The translations under genes and the position numbers were made by a program. This document shows positions 7,688 through 15,345 of a DNA stretch of 40,882 nucleotides, piece after piece. The stretch spans positions 1 through 40,882 of the forward strand of contig JALOLH010000006.1 of assembly GCA_025456065.1 (NCBI GenBank). Direction: 5' to 3'. The notes below the pieces were generated by a model. It was not told the origin of the DNA. It did not search any database and worked only from the letters and a program-made list of their open reading frames with translations. Source of the DNA: Candidatus Nanopelagicales bacterium (GTDB lineage Bacteria; Actinomycetota; Actinomycetes; S36-B12; CAIYMF01). Within the stretch, counting starts at the first letter, position 1. Each line of letters begins with the position of its first letter.

Positions 7688-8386
7688 TCAGCCGATCACC
7701 TCCACGAGCACCCGGGCGACCTCATCGGGCATGGAGAGCTGGGGCCAGTGCCCGGCCGGCAGGTCCAGGTACGTCACGTCGCGGAGGCGCGCCAGCTCGA
7801 GGGCGCCCGGGTGCCCCTGCTCGACCCAGCCCCGCAGCATCTGGGAGGTGATGTCGCAGCAGATGACGGTCGCCGGCACGTCGTACCGCCCCTCGTCGCC
7901 GAGCCGCAGCCGGTCGCGGGCCACGCCCACCGGGACCGGGACGGCCCGGGCCCGGAAGGCGGCGCGCTGGGCCTCGTCGAGATCCGCGACCATCTCCTCG
8001 TCGAACTCCTCCCAGTCCGGCAGCGGCACCAGGCCGTCCACCTCGGGCAGTTCGTCGTTGATGCAGTCGCCATCGCCCACCGGCTCGCTCGCGAGGTGGA
8101 CGACCCGAGCCACGCGCTCGGGCCGGGCGTCCGCCACCGCGTGGGCGACCGCGCCGCCACCGGAGTGCCCCACCAGCACGACGGGGCCATCGGCGGGATC
8201 GAGCCCGTCGAGGACCGCGACGACGGCGTCGACCTGGTCGCGCAGGCCGACCCCCGGCGCGTCGGCTCCCCCGGCCCCCACCAGCGTCAGCGGATGCGGC
8301 TGGTGGCCGGCATCCCGCAGGGCCGGCAGGACCGGATCCCAGGACGAGCCATCGAGCCAGAAGCCGTGCAGGAGGATCACGTGCAT
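7688..8386 (-). CDS. Alpha/beta hydrolase (esterase-like)
   Basis: Predicted 232-residue enzyme starting MHVILLHGFWLDGSSWDPVL, with the HGFW oxyanion-hole motif at the very N-terminus. The nucleophile elbow is G-H-S-G-G-G with Ser75. The likely base is His213 in AGHWPQLS near the C-terminus, and an acid is plausible at Asp178 in VICCDIT. This matches the compact RsbQ/esterase type in which the His sits in an AGHWP context. The enzyme is cytosolic and its substrate is unknown. It is divergent from the FMN reductase gene, with a 243-base shared upstream region in which I see no gene and no clear consensus promoter. Confidence 0.85.
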   Translation of the reverse strand: MHVILLHGFWLDGSSWDPVLPALRDAGHQPHPLTLVGAGGADAPGVGLRDQVDAVVAVLDGLDPADGPVVLVGHSGGGAVAHAVADARPERVARVVHLASEPVGDGDCINDELPEVDGLVPLPDWEEFDEEMVADLDEAQRAAFRARAVPVPVGVARDRLRLGDEGRYDVPATVICCDITSQMLRGWVEQGHPGALELARLRDVTYLDLPAGHWPQLSMPDEVARVLVEVIG

Positions 8387-8629
8387 CCGGTGAGGCTACG
8401 ACCCTCGCCCGACACGGGTCGATCGACCGCGCCCGACCGTGCTGGCAGGCCCTGGGCCGACCTGCTCCGCGCCAGCACGGGTGCCGCCGGCCGGACCCTC
8501 ACATGGGAGGCAGTGCATGCGCGGCGGTCACGCGCGGCAGGCCCGCGACCCGCCCGGTGCCGGCACCGGTGCGGATGGCCCCCGAGCCCGCGGGTACCGG
8601 TCGGAACCCCGCGACCCTGGAGGAGCGCC

Positions 8630-9220
8630 ATGCCCCACTACCGCGTCGGCTACTTCGTCGGCAGCCTGTCCTCGACGTCGATCAACCGGGTGCTGTCCCG
8701 GGCGCTGGTCCGGCTCGCCCCCGGCGACCTGGACCTGGTCGAGATCCCCATCGGCGACCTGCCGCTGTACAGCCCGGACTTCGACACCGACTACCCGCCC
8801 GAGGGCCGCGCCCTCAAGGACGCGATCGCCGGGGTGGACGCCGTGCTGTTCATCACCCCGGAGTACAACCGCTCCCTGCCCGGCGCGCTGAAGAACGCCC
8901 TGGACTGGGCCTCGCGGCCCTGGGGGGAGAACTCGTTCGACCACATCCCGGCGGCCGTCATCGGCGCCTCCCCAGGAGCCCTCGGCACCGCACTCGCCCA
9001 GCAGAGCCTGCGCGGCGTCATGGCCTTCTGCAACGCCCGGATGATGACGGCGCCCGAGGCGTACATCCAGTTCACGCCGGGCCTGTTCGCCGACGACGGC
9101 ACCGTGAGCGATCCGACGACCGAGGACTTCCTGCGCGAGTTCCTGGAGGAGTTCCGGATCCACCTCGTCCGGGTGCTCACCGTGCTGCCGCGCGACGCCG
9201 AGCCAACAGCGGCGTCCTAG
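8630..9220 (+). CDS. NADPH-dependent FMN reductase / quinone reductase family
   Basis: Predicted 196-residue flavoprotein of the NADPH-dependent FMN reductase family (ArsH/ChrR/WrbA-like flavodoxin fold). The phosphate-binding loop is VGSLSSTSINR near the N-terminus. The family hallmark PEYNRSLPGALKNALDW follows around residues 80-97, and GASPGALGTALAQQSLR supplies the second flavin and subunit contact. It should reduce quinones, chromate or azo compounds, or supply reduced FMN, using NAD(P)H. The ATG at 8630 is preceded by GGAGGAG at good spacing; the longer open frame upstream is non-coding. Its stop codon overlaps the stop of the convergent pentapeptide-like gene. Confidence 0.9.
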   Translation: MPHYRVGYFVGSLSSTSINRVLSRALVRLAPGDLDLVEIPIGDLPLYSPDFDTDYPPEGRALKDAIAGVDAVLFITPEYNRSLPGALKNALDWASRPWGENSFDHIPAAVIGASPGALGTALAQQSLRGVMAFCNARMMTAPEAYIQFTPGLFADDGTVSDPTTEDFLREFLEEFRIHLVRVLTVLPRDAEPTAAS

Positions 9221-9921
9221 GTGCCGTCCGCTCCCGGGCTGCCGGCCGCCTCCGCAGCGCCGGCCGCGTCCGGGCCGGCGACGACCAGTCCCAGGGCACT
9301 CGCCAGCTGCGGTGCGAGGTCCAGCAGCTGCCCGGGGGCGACCACGGCGCCGGCCAGCCCCAGCACCCCCTCGACCCGATCGAGGTCGGCGGCGCGCAGG
9401 TCGACGTCGCCGAGCGTGGCCCGCGTCGCCAGCAGCTCCCCGAGGCCCGTTCCCTCGAACCGGGCGCGTGTGACCCGCGCGCCGGCGAGGTCGAGGGTGT
9501 CCACCTGGCACCCGACCAGCTCGAGATCGGCCACCGTCGCACCGCGCAGGCTCAGGTAGCCGATCCGGGCCCCCTCGAGCCGGACTCCCTCCCAGCGCCC
9601 CTCGGCCGCATCCAGGTCGCCGAGGCGGCCACCGAGCAGCTCGACGGTGCGCAGCTGGGCGCCCACGAGCCGCAGGCTGGCGAGGTCGGGCGCGGTGAAC
9701 CGCGTCTCCACGAGCCGGGCACCCGCCAGGTCGGCGGCGGCCAGCCCCGCCAGGGACAGCTCGCACCGGTGCAGGTGCAGGCCGGGCCACTCGGCATCCC
9801 CGTCCCCGGCCTCGATCCGGACGTCGTCCAGGGCGTCGTCGGGACCCACCCGATGGCCCGCCAGCGCGGCGAGCGGGGGGAGCACGAGGCGTCGGACGCG
9901 CGGGGCGGTGATCGGACCCAT
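9217..9921 (-). CDS. Pentapeptide-repeat-like protein
   Basis: Predicted 234-residue protein. Residues about 45-190 show a five-residue periodicity with Leu or Ala at the centre (LAGLAAADLAGARLVETRF, LRLVGAQLRTVELLGGRLGDLD, LSLRGATVADLELVGCQVDTLDLAGARV), the pattern of pentapeptide repeats that build a right-handed quadrilateral beta-helix. The repeats are degenerate, so simple motif searches may miss some coils. Such proteins bind other proteins or mimic DNA (for example gyrase-protecting Qnr/MfpA), but no target can be named here. The N-terminal 40 residues are not repeats. I chose the ATG at 9921 (MGPITAPRV). The stop overlaps that of the FMN reductase in the tetranucleotide CTAG. Confidence 0.75.
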   Translation of the reverse strand: MGPITAPRVRRLVLPPLAALAGHRVGPDDALDDVRIEAGDGDAEWPGLHLHRCELSLAGLAAADLAGARLVETRFTAPDLASLRLVGAQLRTVELLGGRLGDLDAAEGRWEGVRLEGARIGYLSLRGATVADLELVGCQVDTLDLAGARVTRARFEGTGLGELLATRATLGDVDLRAADLDRVEGVLGLAGAVVAPGQLLDLAPQLASALGLVVAGPDAAGAAEAAGSPGADGT

Positions 9922-10002
9922 GCGCCGATCCTCGCGGCTGCGCACGCGACGCGCCGGGCCGGCGGGGCAGGGCCGGCGCGGCAAGCACCCCACGTGCGCC
10001 AC

Positions 10003-10038
10003 TTGACACATGAAGCAGACTTCGCCATTCTTGCTGGG
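10003..10038 (+). promoter_or_regulatory. Promoter of the terC riboswitch transcript
   Basis: A perfect -35 box TTGACA (10003-10008) is followed after 17 bases by CATTCT (10026-10031), a weak -10, predicting transcription from about 10038, just before the riboswitch. The -35 match is seen directly; the start site is inferred. Confidence 0.55.
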
Positions 10039-10055
10039 TCGGGCGCCCGCCCGGC

Positions 10056-10175
10056 AGCGAGGGGGAGTACCCCACCTCATCTGCGTCGTCAGTCCGACCC
10101 CCCGGGTCCGGCGCGGACGGACCGGCAGCCCGCCGGTCGGGAGAGACCCTCGGCCACGTCAGTGACCGAGGAGTA
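10056..10175 (+). ncRNA. yybP-ykoY manganese riboswitch with ribosome-site-sequestering platform
   Basis: The leader of terC carries the conserved parts of the yybP-ykoY family: L1 box GGGGAGTA (10062-10069), the downstream GGGAGAGACC box (10139-10148), and a P1 closing stem CGAGGG (10058-10063) with CCCTCG (10147-10152). A 7-bp hairpin (10120-10126 with 10132-10138) sits between. The 3' side of P1 also pairs into a competing hairpin, 10148-10157 with 10162-10171 around a GTCA loop, that buries the Shine-Dalgarno GAGGAG (10168-10173). Metal binding should hold P1, free the ribosome site and switch terC translation on. The family is an established Mn2+ sensor; the pairing is read from the sequence. 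Confidence 0.85.
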
Positions 10176-10178
10176 CCT

Positions 10179-11306
10179 GTGGACGTTCCGTTCTGGGGAT
10201 GGCTGGCCGTGCTCGGCGTCATCCTGGCCATGCTCGTCCTGGACCTGTTCATGCACCGGGACGCGCACGTCATCAAGCTGCGCGAGGCTGCGGCCTGGTC
10301 GGCCGTCTGGGTCGCGCTCGGCGTCGGCTTCGGCGCCTTCCTGTGGTGGGTCTACGGCGGGGAGATCGGCCAGCAGTACTTCGCCGGCTACCTGATCGAG
10401 AAGTCGCTGGCCGTCGACAACGTCTTCGTCTGGGCGATCATCTTCACGTACTTCGCGGTGCCCCGTGAGTACCAGCACCGCGTGCTCTTCTACGGGGTGC
10501 TGGGCGCCCTGGTGTTCCGCGGCATCTTCATCGCCGCCGGCTCCGCGCTCATCGCGAGCTTCAGCTGGATCCTCTACCTCTTCGCCGCGTTCCTGCTCGT
10601 GACCGGCTACCGGATGCTGCGCCAGCGCAACGCGCACATCGACCCGAGCGGCTCCCGGGCGCTGGCGTGGTTCCAGCGCCGGGTGCCGATGATCAGCGAA
10701 TACCGCGGCCAGCGGTTCTGGATCCGGCGCAACGGCGTGCTCATCGCGACGCCGCTGCTCGCGGTGCTCGTGCTGGTCGAGGTGACCGACATCATCTTCG
10801 CGGTCGACTCGATCCCCGCGATCTTCGCCGTGACCGACGAGCCGTTCCTGGTGTTCACCGCCAACGCGTTCGCGATCCTGGGCCTGCGGGCGATGTACTT
10901 CCTGCTCGCCGACATGATGCACCGCTTCATCTACCTGAAGACCGGCCTGGCCCTGGTCCTGATCTGGGTGGGCATCAAGATGCTGCTGAAGATCGACGTC
11001 TACTACATCCCGACGACCATCAGCCTGGCCGTCGTGGCGACGATCATCGGCGTCTCGATCGGGCTGTCGCTGCGGGCGACGCGGGGGCAGTCCAGGCACG
11101 CACCGCAGGTGCAGGCGGGGCCCTTCCGGGTGCGCGACGAGCACGGCGGCGTGCTCGCCGGCCACGAGGCGGAGTACGGCGACGACACCGCCGCCGAGAT
11201 CGTGGGCGGCAGCGCGCGGCGCCGGGCGAGGCTGGGGCTGGCGCCGACCGGGGCGACGAGCGGCCCGGCCGGGCCCGTCGAGGAGGACGTCCCGGCCAAC
11301 CGCTGA
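10179..11306 (+). CDS. TerC/Alx-family integral membrane protein, probable manganese exporter
   Basis: Predicted 375-residue protein with about eight membrane helices up to residue 300 and a hydrophilic cytoplasmic tail. It has the TerC-family acidic membrane motifs EKSLAVDNVFV (about residues 75-85) and EVTDIIFAVDSIPA (about 204-217), which supply metal-coordinating Asp residues. The family was named for tellurite resistance; Alx and related members act in manganese homeostasis, probably export. The manganese riboswitch directly upstream strongly supports that role. The start is the GTG at 10179, five bases after the Shine-Dalgarno controlled by the riboswitch. The last 75 residues are Arg/Gly-rich and variable. 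A strong hairpin follows the gene. Confidence 0.92.
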   Translation: MDVPFWGWLAVLGVILAMLVLDLFMHRDAHVIKLREAAAWSAVWVALGVGFGAFLWWVYGGEIGQQYFAGYLIEKSLAVDNVFVWAIIFTYFAVPREYQHRVLFYGVLGALVFRGIFIAAGSALIASFSWILYLFAAFLLVTGYRMLRQRNAHIDPSGSRALAWFQRRVPMISEYRGQRFWIRRNGVLIATPLLAVLVLVEVTDIIFAVDSIPAIFAVTDEPFLVFTANAFAILGLRAMYFLLADMMHRFIYLKTGLALVLIWVGIKMLLKIDVYYIPTTISLAVVATIIGVSIGLSLRATRGQSRHAPQVQAGPFRVRDEHGGVLAGHEAEYGDDTAAEIVGGSARRRARLGLAPTGATSGPAGPVEEDVPANR

Positions 11307-11351
11307 CCCGGCCCGCGCGGCGAGCCTCCCCCGAGCTCGCCGGCCACCCCC

Positions 11352-11383
11352 GGAGGACCCCCGGTGCGCGCCGGGGGTCCTCC
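11352..11383. terminator. Bidirectional terminator between terC and the NUDIX gene
   Basis: GGAGGACCCCCGG (11352-11364) and CCGGGGGTCCTCC (11371-11383) form a perfect 13-bp stem with a 6-nt loop. It sits 45 bases after the terC stop and 5 bases after the stop of the convergent NUDIX gene (11388), so it can end both transcripts. There is no U-tract, typical of actinobacterial hairpin terminators. Confidence 0.8.
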
Positions 11384-11387
11384 TGCG

Positions 11388-11891
11388 TCAGGCGCCGGCG
11401 GCCGGGGTGCGTTCGAGGGCGTCGAGGATCGGCACCTGGCCGGACACGACCTTGTGCCGGGCGACATCGATCGGGAACCAGCCGGCACGGTCGATCTCGG
11501 GGAACGCCACGAGCCGCCCGGACCCGCGCGGCCACTCCAGCTCGAAGCTGTTGCTCGCGAGGAACGCCAGCCCCGGGTCGGCCGCCACGGCGTACGCCTG
11601 CACGCGCTTGCCGCTGCGCTGCACGTGCACGCCGAGGTCGAGCAGCTCCCCCGTCGGGGGCGCGACCCCGATCTCCTCGGTGAACTCCCGGAGGGCGACC
11701 GCGACCGGGTCGTCCTCGCCGGGCTCGTACTCACCCTTGGCGATGGACCAGCCGCCCTCGTCCCGGGACGCCCAGAACGGCCCACCCATGTGCCCGATGA
11801 AGACGTGCAGCCCACCGGTGGCGTCGCGATGGAACGGCAGCAGTCCCGCGCTGGTGCGGTGCGCGGGCCGGGACGGCATGGGCCCAGCCAA
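11388..11891 (-). CDS. NUDIX hydrolase
   Basis: Predicted 167-residue cytosolic enzyme that would hydrolyse a nucleoside diphosphate-X or related pyrophosphate with Mg2+ or Mn2+. The Nudix box lies at about residues 53-76: G-E-Y-E-P-G-E ... L-R-E-F-T-E-E-I-G-V. The catalytic REFTEEIG part is exact, but there is one extra residue between the first Glu and the Arg compared with the standard GX5EX7REUXEEXGU spacing. The SIAKGEYEPGEDD context matches the Nudix group whose box reads S-I-P-K-G-E. The start may be ATG at 11891 or 11879. The gene is convergent with terC and 27 bases upstream of no other gene on its strand except the secreted-protein gene ending at 11919. Confidence 0.88.
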   Translation of the reverse strand: MAGPMPSRPAHRTSAGLLPFHRDATGGLHVFIGHMGGPFWASRDEGGWSIAKGEYEPGEDDPVAVALREFTEEIGVAPPTGELLDLGVHVQRSGKRVQAYAVAADPGLAFLASNSFELEWPRGSGRLVAFPEIDRAGWFPIDVARHKVVSGQVPILDALERTPAAGA

Positions 11892-11918
11892 CCACCTCCG
11901 GGCGATCCCCGTGGCGGC

Positions 11919-12443
11919 TCAGGAGCCCAGCAGCCACGTGGGCGCGAGCACGGTCCCGACGATCACCACGTGGAAGTCGCCCTCGTCGGAGGTCCCGTCG
12001 AACGCGCACGTCTGCGGGCGCAGCGACGGGATCCCGTACGGCCTGGTGTAGCTCCCGGTCCCGTCGAAGTGCCGGGTCTTCAGCCCTGCGCCCTCCCCGA
12101 CGACCTCCGCGGGGAGGATCCACGCGGGCAGCGGCTGCCCGTCCTTCGTGCTGATGAACCGCAGCGGGAGCCACAGGTTGTCGAACCTCGGGCGCAGGAT
12201 CGCGTCCTGCAGCGGCGGCGACAGCTTCGGGCACCCGCCGCGCAGCTCCAGGCCCTTGAGCGTGGGCTGCTCCTCGGCAGGGGTCGGGTTCCCGGCACCC
12301 ACGACGGCGCCCTGGACCGCAGCCGCGGCCACGGCCGGCGCCGCAGGGGTCGGGGCGGCCACCGCAGCCGGGGCCACCGACCCCAGCACCAGCGCCGCGC
12401 CAGCGGCCGACCCGACGAGCCTCGCGCGACGCTTCCCGGCCAT
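11919..12443 (-). CDS. Secreted hypothetical protein
   Basis: Predicted 174-residue protein with a clear signal peptide: MAGKRRARLVGSAAGAAL followed by a hydrophobic core and A-V-A-A-P near residues 27-31, then an Ala/Pro/Val-rich linker. The mature part has two cysteines (in GGCPKL and QTCAFDG) that could form a disulphide outside the cell, and motifs such as FDNLWLPLRFI and YGIPSL that I do not recognise from any family. The ATG at 12443 has AGGAGG six bases upstream, so the longer frame to 12860 is rejected. It is divergent from the cyclase gene. Function unknown. Confidence 0.7.
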   Translation of the reverse strand: MAGKRRARLVGSAAGAALVLGSVAPAAVAAPTPAAPAVAAAAVQGAVVGAGNPTPAEEQPTLKGLELRGGCPKLSPPLQDAILRPRFDNLWLPLRFISTKDGQPLPAWILPAEVVGEGAGLKTRHFDGTGSYTRPYGIPSLRPQTCAFDGTSDEGDFHVVIVGTVLAPTWLLGS

Positions 12444-12549
12444 GGTCACCCTCCTCGCAGCAGGTCGCCGAGGGTAGGCACCGATCGCCAGCACGGGCCA
12501 GTGGTCGCAGCCGGCGCAGCACGCACGGGCGCGTGGTTCGAGGCGCGGA

Positions 12550-12562
12550 CATACTGACGAGG
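12550..12562 (+). promoter_or_regulatory. Likely leaderless promoter of the cyclase-STAND gene
   Basis: A -10-like CATACT (12550-12555) lies exactly seven bases before the GTG start at 12562, and there is no Shine-Dalgarno. That is the usual geometry of a leaderless actinobacterial transcript whose 5' end is the start codon. No good -35 box is seen. Confidence 0.4.
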
Positions 12563-15243
12563 TGCGCCCGCTGCCGACCGGGACCCTGACGCTGCTGTTC
12601 AGCGACATGGAGGGCTCGACGTCGCTGCTGCACCGGCTGGGCGGGCAGTGGGGCGAGGCACTGTCCGCGCAGCGCCGCATCATGCGCGCGGCCTTCGCGG
12701 CGCACGGCGGCCACGAGATGGGCACCGAGGGCGACAGCTTCTTCGTCGTGTTCACCTCCGCGCACGCGGGGGTGCAGGCGGCGATCGAGGCCCAGCGCGG
12801 CCTGCTGGCGCACGCGTGGCCGGGCGGGGTGGCCGTCCGGGTCCGGATCGGCCTGCACACCGGTGAGCCGCAGCGCCACGAGGACGGCTACATCGGGGTC
12901 GACGTGCACCGCGCCGCGCGCATCGCGGCGACCGCGAGCGGGGGCCAGATCGTGGTCTCCGCGGCGACCGGGGCGCTCGTGGCCGGCCAGCTCGACGCCG
13001 AGCTGCACGACCTCGGGTGGCACCGCCTCAAGGACCTCCAGGCGGCCGAGCACCTCTTCGACGTCCATGCGCCCGGCCTTCCCGAGACCCACCCACCACT
13101 GCGGAGCCTGGGCACGAGCGCCTGCCTGCCGTCGTACCCGACCCCGCTGATCGGGCGCGACCGCGAGGTCGCCGAGCTCTGCGAGGTGCTCGAGTCCGGC
13201 CAGGCCCGACTCGTGACGCTGACCGGACCGGGCGGGACGGGCAAGACCCGCCTCGCGGTCGCGGTCACCGACGAGCTGGGCAGGCGGGCGCCCTTCGACG
13301 CCTTCCTGGTCCAGCTGGCCACGGCTGACCGAGCCGCCCTCGTGTGGTCCGGCATCGCCGAGGCGATCGGCGCGCCCGCGGAGGTCGAGGCGCTGCCGCA
13401 CGAGCGGGCACTGCGGTTCCTGGCCGGTCGCGCCGCGCTGCTGGTCCTGGACAACCTCGAGCAGATCCCCGACGCCGACGTGGCCGTCAGCCGCCTGCTG
13501 AGCGAGGCCCCGGGGGTGCGCATCCTGGCCACCTCGCGGCGGCCCCTGCACCTCGTCGAGGAGCACCAGTACCCGGTGCCCCCGCTCACCGTGCCGGCGT
13601 GGCACCCCGGCCAGCCGGCCGAGGCTGCCCAGGTCGGTGCGGTCGACCTCTTCGTGCGCCGGGCGCGCATGGTGCACCGCTCGTTCGCGCTGACCCCGGC
13701 CAACGTCGCCGACGTCCTCGCCGTGTGCCAGCGCCTGGACGGGCTGCCGCTGGCGATCGAGCTGGCCGCCGCCCGGCTGCGGCTGCTCAGCCCGAAGGCG
13801 CTGCTGCTGCGGCTCGACGACCGGCTCAACGACACGACGGGCGAGTCGGACCGGTCCGCGCGCCAGCGCACGCTGCACGCGACGATCGCCTGGAGCTACG
13901 ACCTGCTGGCCGAGCCCGACCGGGCCGTCTTCCGCCGGCTCGGGGTGTTCTCGAGCCGGTTCGACCTGGACGCCGTGGCGGCCGTGGCCGACAGCGGGGG
14001 GCGCGACCCACTCGACGTGATCGCCCACCTCATCGACGTGAGCCTGGTCGAGGTGGTCGAGGGCGCCGACGGCGAACCGATGGTGTACCTGCTCGAGACC
14101 GTCCGGCGGTTCGCCCGCGACCTGCTGCGCCGGACCGGTGAGGACGCCGCGGTGCGGCTGACCCACGCCCGCTGGTGCCTCGCCACCGTCGAGCGGATCA
14201 CCCAGCTGCTGGGCACGCCGCACCAGCTGGCGGCCCTGGATCGCATGAAGGCCATGGAGGAGGACGTCCGCTGCGCGCTGGACTGGTGCCTCGGCGGGGG
14301 CGGGGAGGCGACCGAGGCGCGCCGGGAGGTGGGCTTCGCGCTGCTCGAGCCGATGGACCGCTACTGGTACCGGTTCGGCTACATCGTCGAGGGCCGGGGC
14401 TGGCACGACCGCGCGCTGCACCTGCTCGCCGCCGAGACGGTGGACAGCCCCCGGCTGGTGGACGCGCTGCACGGCCAGGGGGTGCTCGCCCTGCAGCAGC
14501 TCGACCTGGCCACGGGCACCGAGGCGCTCGAGCGGGCCCTGGCCATGGCCTGCCGGCTCGGCGACCGCTTCCGCGAGGCCCGCGAGTCCAACAGCCTGGG
14601 CGTCGCCCACCGCGGGTCCGGACGGCTCGACGAGGCCAGGGCGCTGATCGAGCGCAGCCTCGCCGTCGCCCGCGCGATCGGTGACCCGCAGCGCGAGACC
14701 GTCGCGCTCACCAACCTGGTCCACGTCCACATGGACGCCGGCGAGTACCGGGCGGCCGTCGAGGCAGCCCATCGGGCCATCGCCGCGGACGAGTCGCTCG
14801 GCGACCCGTGGGGCGTGGCGATCAACCGGTCGAACCTCGTGATGGCCCTGTTGTGCAGCGAGGGGCCGCGCCCCGCGCTCGAGGAGCTGCGCCAGGTGGC
14901 GGCCAACGCCGCCGCGCTCGACGACCCCACGCTCACCGTGGAGGTGCTCGACATCGCCGCCGCGGTCTGGGCCGCGCTCGGCGACCCCGAGCGGGCCGCG
15001 ATGCTCCTGGGCGCCTCGGACCAGGAACGCGAGCTGCGCGTCATGCCCCGGTCCGCCCCCGACGAGCGGCACCTCGAACGCTTCCTCGCCGCGGCGCGGC
15101 AGTCGTGGCCGGCGCAGGAGTGGGACGGGGCCCACCGGACGGGCGCGTCCATGCCCCTCGACCAGGCGATCGCGCTCAGCACGGCGGCTGCGTCCCGAGC
15201 GGCCACCCCCGCGCCCGGGGCCCGGGCCCCCTCACCGGCCTGA
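12562..15243 (+). CDS. Class III nucleotide cyclase domain fused to STAND (NB-ARC-like) ATPase with TPR-type repeats
   Basis: Predicted 893-residue signalling protein. Residues 7-170 are a class III cyclase domain: the two metal Asp are D15 (LFSDMEGST) and D58 (GTEGDSFF), and the transition-state Arg is R120. The substrate-selecting positions are not canonical (GTEGD where Lys is usual; H116 where Asn is usual), so the product or activity is uncertain. Residues about 190-460 are a STAND ATPase with P-loop GPGGTGKT (222-229), Walker B LLVLDNLEQ (293-301) and a GLPLAIELAAARL motif. The remaining 430 residues are helical, TPR-like. Mycobacterial and actinobacterial relatives often end in a LuxR helix-turn-helix; none is present here. 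Confidence 0.85.
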   Translation: MRPLPTGTLTLLFSDMEGSTSLLHRLGGQWGEALSAQRRIMRAAFAAHGGHEMGTEGDSFFVVFTSAHAGVQAAIEAQRGLLAHAWPGGVAVRVRIGLHTGEPQRHEDGYIGVDVHRAARIAATASGGQIVVSAATGALVAGQLDAELHDLGWHRLKDLQAAEHLFDVHAPGLPETHPPLRSLGTSACLPSYPTPLIGRDREVAELCEVLESGQARLVTLTGPGGTGKTRLAVAVTDELGRRAPFDAFLVQLATADRAALVWSGIAEAIGAPAEVEALPHERALRFLAGRAALLVLDNLEQIPDADVAVSRLLSEAPGVRILATSRRPLHLVEEHQYPVPPLTVPAWHPGQPAEAAQVGAVDLFVRRARMVHRSFALTPANVADVLAVCQRLDGLPLAIELAAARLRLLSPKALLLRLDDRLNDTTGESDRSARQRTLHATIAWSYDLLAEPDRAVFRRLGVFSSRFDLDAVAAVADSGGRDPLDVIAHLIDVSLVEVVEGADGEPMVYLLETVRRFARDLLRRTGEDAAVRLTHARWCLATVERITQLLGTPHQLAALDRMKAMEEDVRCALDWCLGGGGEATEARREVGFALLEPMDRYWYRFGYIVEGRGWHDRALHLLAAETVDSPRLVDALHGQGVLALQQLDLATGTEALERALAMACRLGDRFREARESNSLGVAHRGSGRLDEARALIERSLAVARAIGDPQRETVALTNLVHVHMDAGEYRAAVEAAHRAIAADESLGDPWGVAINRSNLVMALLCSEGPRPALEELRQVAANAAALDDPTLTVEVLDIAAAVWAALGDPERAAMLLGASDQERELRVMPRSAPDERHLERFLAAARQSWPAQEWDGAHRTGASMPLDQAIALSTAAASRAATPAPGARAPSPA

Positions 15244-15345
15244 GCGCACCGAGCGGCACGCCGCGCACGCTGCACCGCGCACGGCCCATTGCCGGCGCCC
15301 GTCGACCTGCCCACCATGGCACCAGACCGCGTTCCGGAGGGGGCC

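Noticed and set aside
8387..8629. Extra gene in the divergent gap before the FMN reductase
   Set aside because: Open frames here have no ribosome site and are tails of out-of-frame ORFs; the region is most likely a shared promoter area.
12443..12860. N-terminal extension of the secreted protein
   Set aside because: The extension lies opposite the cyclase catalytic core and lacks a ribosome site, whereas the ATG at 12443 has AGGAGG and starts a signal peptide.
11731..15135. A 1134-codon minus-strand frame opposite the cyclase gene and the secreted-protein gene
   Set aside because: No domain or start signal; the forward cyclase and minus-strand secreted protein explain the region better.
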